Source: Pedobacter sp. UBA2067 | GTDB taxonomy: Bacteria > Bacteroidota > Bacteroidia > Sphingobacteriales > Sphingobacteriaceae | Assembly: GCA_002333205.1 (NCBI GenBank) | Contig: DDAD01000110.1 | Location: forward strand, 13,644-21,649 | Reading direction: 5' to 3' | DNA: 8,006 nucleotides | In this document: piece by piece, positions 7,301 through 8,006 of the stretch | Layout of the letters: each line of letters starts with the position of its first letter | Numbering within the stretch: the stretch's first letter is position 1 | Translations under genes and position numbers: made by a program | The notes under the pieces: model-generated | The model's database searches: none | Seen by the model: only the letters and a program-made list of their open reading frames with translations | What the model was told of the DNA's origin: nothing

Positions 7301-7713
7301 TGATATTGGACTTTGAAGGGGAACCATCCAGAAGTTATAGTGAACGTAGACTGAAGTATTCTGCGCTTCGGGATGTTGCAGGCATGATCAGGTCCTTTCA
7401 CTATGCAGCATTCGGCAGCTTGTTCCTGGACAATCAGATTCGTAAGGAGGATATCACTGTATTATTGCCTTATGTTGAACAATGGTATCATTACATGAGT
7501 GGCTTCTTCATCAAATCCTACATGGAGAAAGTTGGTACTTCGGCAATCGTACCCGATAATGCGGCTGATCTGGAAACCTTATTGCAAACCTACTTGTTGC
7601 AAAAAGCCATTTACGAATTGAATTACGAGTTAAACAATCGTCCGGATTGGGTCATTGTACCTTTGCGTGGCATCAAAGCAATTGTGGAAAAGAATAGAAG
7701 CGTAGCAGTTTAA
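4378..7713 (+). CDS. treS: Trehalose synthase fused to maltokinase (TreS-Mak)
   Basis: This bifunctional cytosolic enzyme interconverts trehalose and maltose and then phosphorylates maltose with ATP to maltose 1-phosphate, the GlgE donor. Residues about 11-555 are a GH13 trehalose synthase: YELHIKAFRDGNCDGIGDF near the start, NHTSDQHPWF (111-120), nucleophile Asp210 in FRLDAVPY, acid/base Glu252 in AEANMW, Asp318 in RNHDEL, and DRDGVRTPMQW (396-406). Residues about 566-1111 are a maltokinase (Pep2/Mak type): the N-terminal cap with LRWFGGKGR (595-603), a strand lysine in FYLKIYRK (Lys747), catalytic loop HGDFHLGQ (959-966) with Asp961, and metal-binding LDFEGEP (977-983) with Asp978. Both halves keep their catalytic residues, so both should work. 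At 1111 residues it matches known TreS-Mak fusions. The gap to glgE is 12 bases and to glgB 10, implying co-transcription. No Shine-Dalgarno precedes the ATG. Confidence 0.96.
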   Translation: MAEKNNRIDENLLWYKDAIIYELHIKAFRDGNCDGIGDFKGLIEKIPYLADLGVTAIWLLPFYPSPLRDDGYDIADYYNINPSYGDIKQFKTFLKEAHKRGLKVITELVINHTSDQHPWFQRARKAPKGSNHRDYYVWTDDPTNFKDARIIFQDYETSNWTWDPVAKQYFWHRFFHHQPDLNFDNPAVQQEVIKVMDYWCKMGVDGFRLDAVPYLFERNGTNCENLPETHAFLKKLRKYVDDHFPGTLLLAEANMWPEDSAAYFGDGDECQMNYHFPLMPRMFMALQMEDKYPITDIFDQTPAIPENCQWGIFLRNHDELTLEMVTDEERDYMYKVYVKDPKARINLGIRHRLAPLLENNRRKIELMNSLLFTLPGTPVIYYGDEIGMGDNFYLGDRDGVRTPMQWHSDRNAGFSEANPQQLYLPLILDPQFHYESVNVELQSRNTSSLLWWMKRVISTRKKYKALSRGDMKFVQSENAKVFAFTRTFEDETMLIVANLSRFAQVAELDLDAFKGYVPVEILSRNRFPLIREDIPYFFTLGAYATQSFILEKVHPELENDVQIHTIKMSKWKDLLKPEVIAQLETEILPKYMMRLRWFGGKGRGMENVKIIDHATVPMQESNAFVLLLEVSYRDGLPDMYQIPVACGLGQFSYKLQDNCPQSVIAFLNLDGEEAVLYDAIYGIDLQQSILTNMASNHHVPQNRSELIFHGNKVLRKHVQANPKTKPRVISAEQSNTSITYDNTFYLKIYRKVDRAINPDVELSRHLSETAGFKHTPGYIGAIEWKFGKETMVLGMMQEMVKSTSDGWAYMLDRLDDFNEKILSNTDATFVMPELIGSLSAPAVFEEVPAALQELLEASVAENCHLLGQRTAEMHLALAHDTDNPAFSPEPFSLHYQRSLFSSLQSLVRVAFSSLSKNLKSLDPAIRAEAEEVLSMKTEILNILKQVYSRKIDVNKIRIHGDFHLGQVLFTGKDFLILDFEGEPSRSYSERRLKYSALRDVAGMIRSFHYAAFGSLFLDNQIRKEDITVLLPYVEQWYHYMSGFFIKSYMEKVGTSAIVPDNAADLETLLQTYLLQKAIYELNYELNNRPDWVIVPLRGIKAIVEKNRSVAV

Positions 7714-7723
7714 GATTAGAGGT

Positions 7724-8006
7724 ATGGCGAAAATAAAAGCGGTTAAAAGCAATGTGCCGGTGGAAGCACCGGCATGGTTTTCTTTGTTTTCTGACGATGA
7801 TATTCAGTTGTTTAAGGAAGGGAAGCATCATAAGCTTTTCAATAAGCTGGGCTCACATCTGGTGGAGCATGCAGGTACAAAGGGAACCTACTTTGCAGTT
7901 TGGGCACCAAATGCAAAGCAGGTCAGCATAGTCGGAAACTTCAATGGCTGGAACAGAAATAGTCACCCAATGTCGGTGCGCTGGGATAGTTCTGGAATCT
8001 GGGAGT
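7724..8006 (+). CDS. glgB: 1,4-alpha-glucan branching enzyme (5' part, truncated by window end)
   Basis: GlgB cuts an alpha-1,4-glucan chain and rejoins it through an alpha-1,6 bond, making branched glycogen-like polymer. The 94 residues seen contain a GlgB-type N-terminus: LFSDDDIQLFKEGKHHKLF (21-39), KLGSHLVEH (41-49), then the start of a CBM48-type beta-sandwich module with GTYFAVWAPNAKQVSIVGNF and NGWN (54-77). The catalytic GH13 barrel lies beyond the window, so activity cannot be judged. The ATG is 10 bases after the treS-maltokinase stop. AGAGG occurs just upstream but only one base from the ATG, too close for a usual Shine-Dalgarno. Position and family fit the last step of the pathway built by the two genes upstream. 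Confidence 0.94.
   Translation, partial: MAKIKAVKSNVPVEAPAWFSLFSDDDIQLFKEGKHHKLFNKLGSHLVEHAGTKGTYFAVWAPNAKQVSIVGNFNGWNRNSHPMSVRWDSSGIWE

Overview
The window looks like chromosomal DNA from a Bacteroidota bacterium, probably a Sphingobacteriaceae relative (Pedobacter- or Mucilaginibacter-like); this is inference. The clues are the lack of clear Shine-Dalgarno sequences, matches to the Bacteroidota -7 promoter element TAnnTTTG upstream of two genes, a lipoprotein-type FKBP, and a TreS-maltokinase fusion beside glgE. I see no rRNA, tRNA, CRISPR array, insertion sequence or phage gene.

Layout. Bases 2-166 hold the 3' end of a + strand gene, possibly an M14-like zinc peptidase or amidohydrolase. 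It converges on a - strand FKBP-type peptidyl-prolyl isomerase lipoprotein (189-677). A strong hairpin plus T-run (704-734, - strand) separates that gene from an apparent two-gene - strand operon. The operon's first gene encodes an ArsR-type winged-helix repressor (1874-2173) and its second an Old Yellow Enzyme-family flavin oxidoreductase (752-1852). The repressor gene has a TAnnTTTG element 4 bases before its ATG, and a 7+7 inverted repeat overlaps that element. This suggests autoregulation of an electrophile- or enone-responsive pair.

A 245-base divergent intergenic region (2174-2418) carries that operator candidate and a separate perfect 12-bp palindrome. Beyond it a + strand cluster runs to the window edge: glgE (2419-4365), a treS-maltokinase fusion (4378-7713) and the start of glgB (7724 onward, cut off). 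Gaps of 12 and 10 bases imply one transcript.

Together the three genes encode most of the GlgE route from trehalose to branched alpha-glucan. TreS interconverts trehalose and maltose, the fused kinase makes maltose 1-phosphate, GlgE transfers maltosyl units to alpha-1,4-glucan, and GlgB adds alpha-1,6 branches. The recognisable catalytic residues of GlgE, TreS and the kinase are all present. No trehalose-synthesis genes and no glgC/glgA are visible here.

I found no clearly undescribed system. The best leads are regulatory: the ArsR/OYE operator-promoter overlap, the -7 elements set so close to start codons that leaderless transcripts are possible, and the unexplained 12-bp palindrome ahead of the glucan operon.
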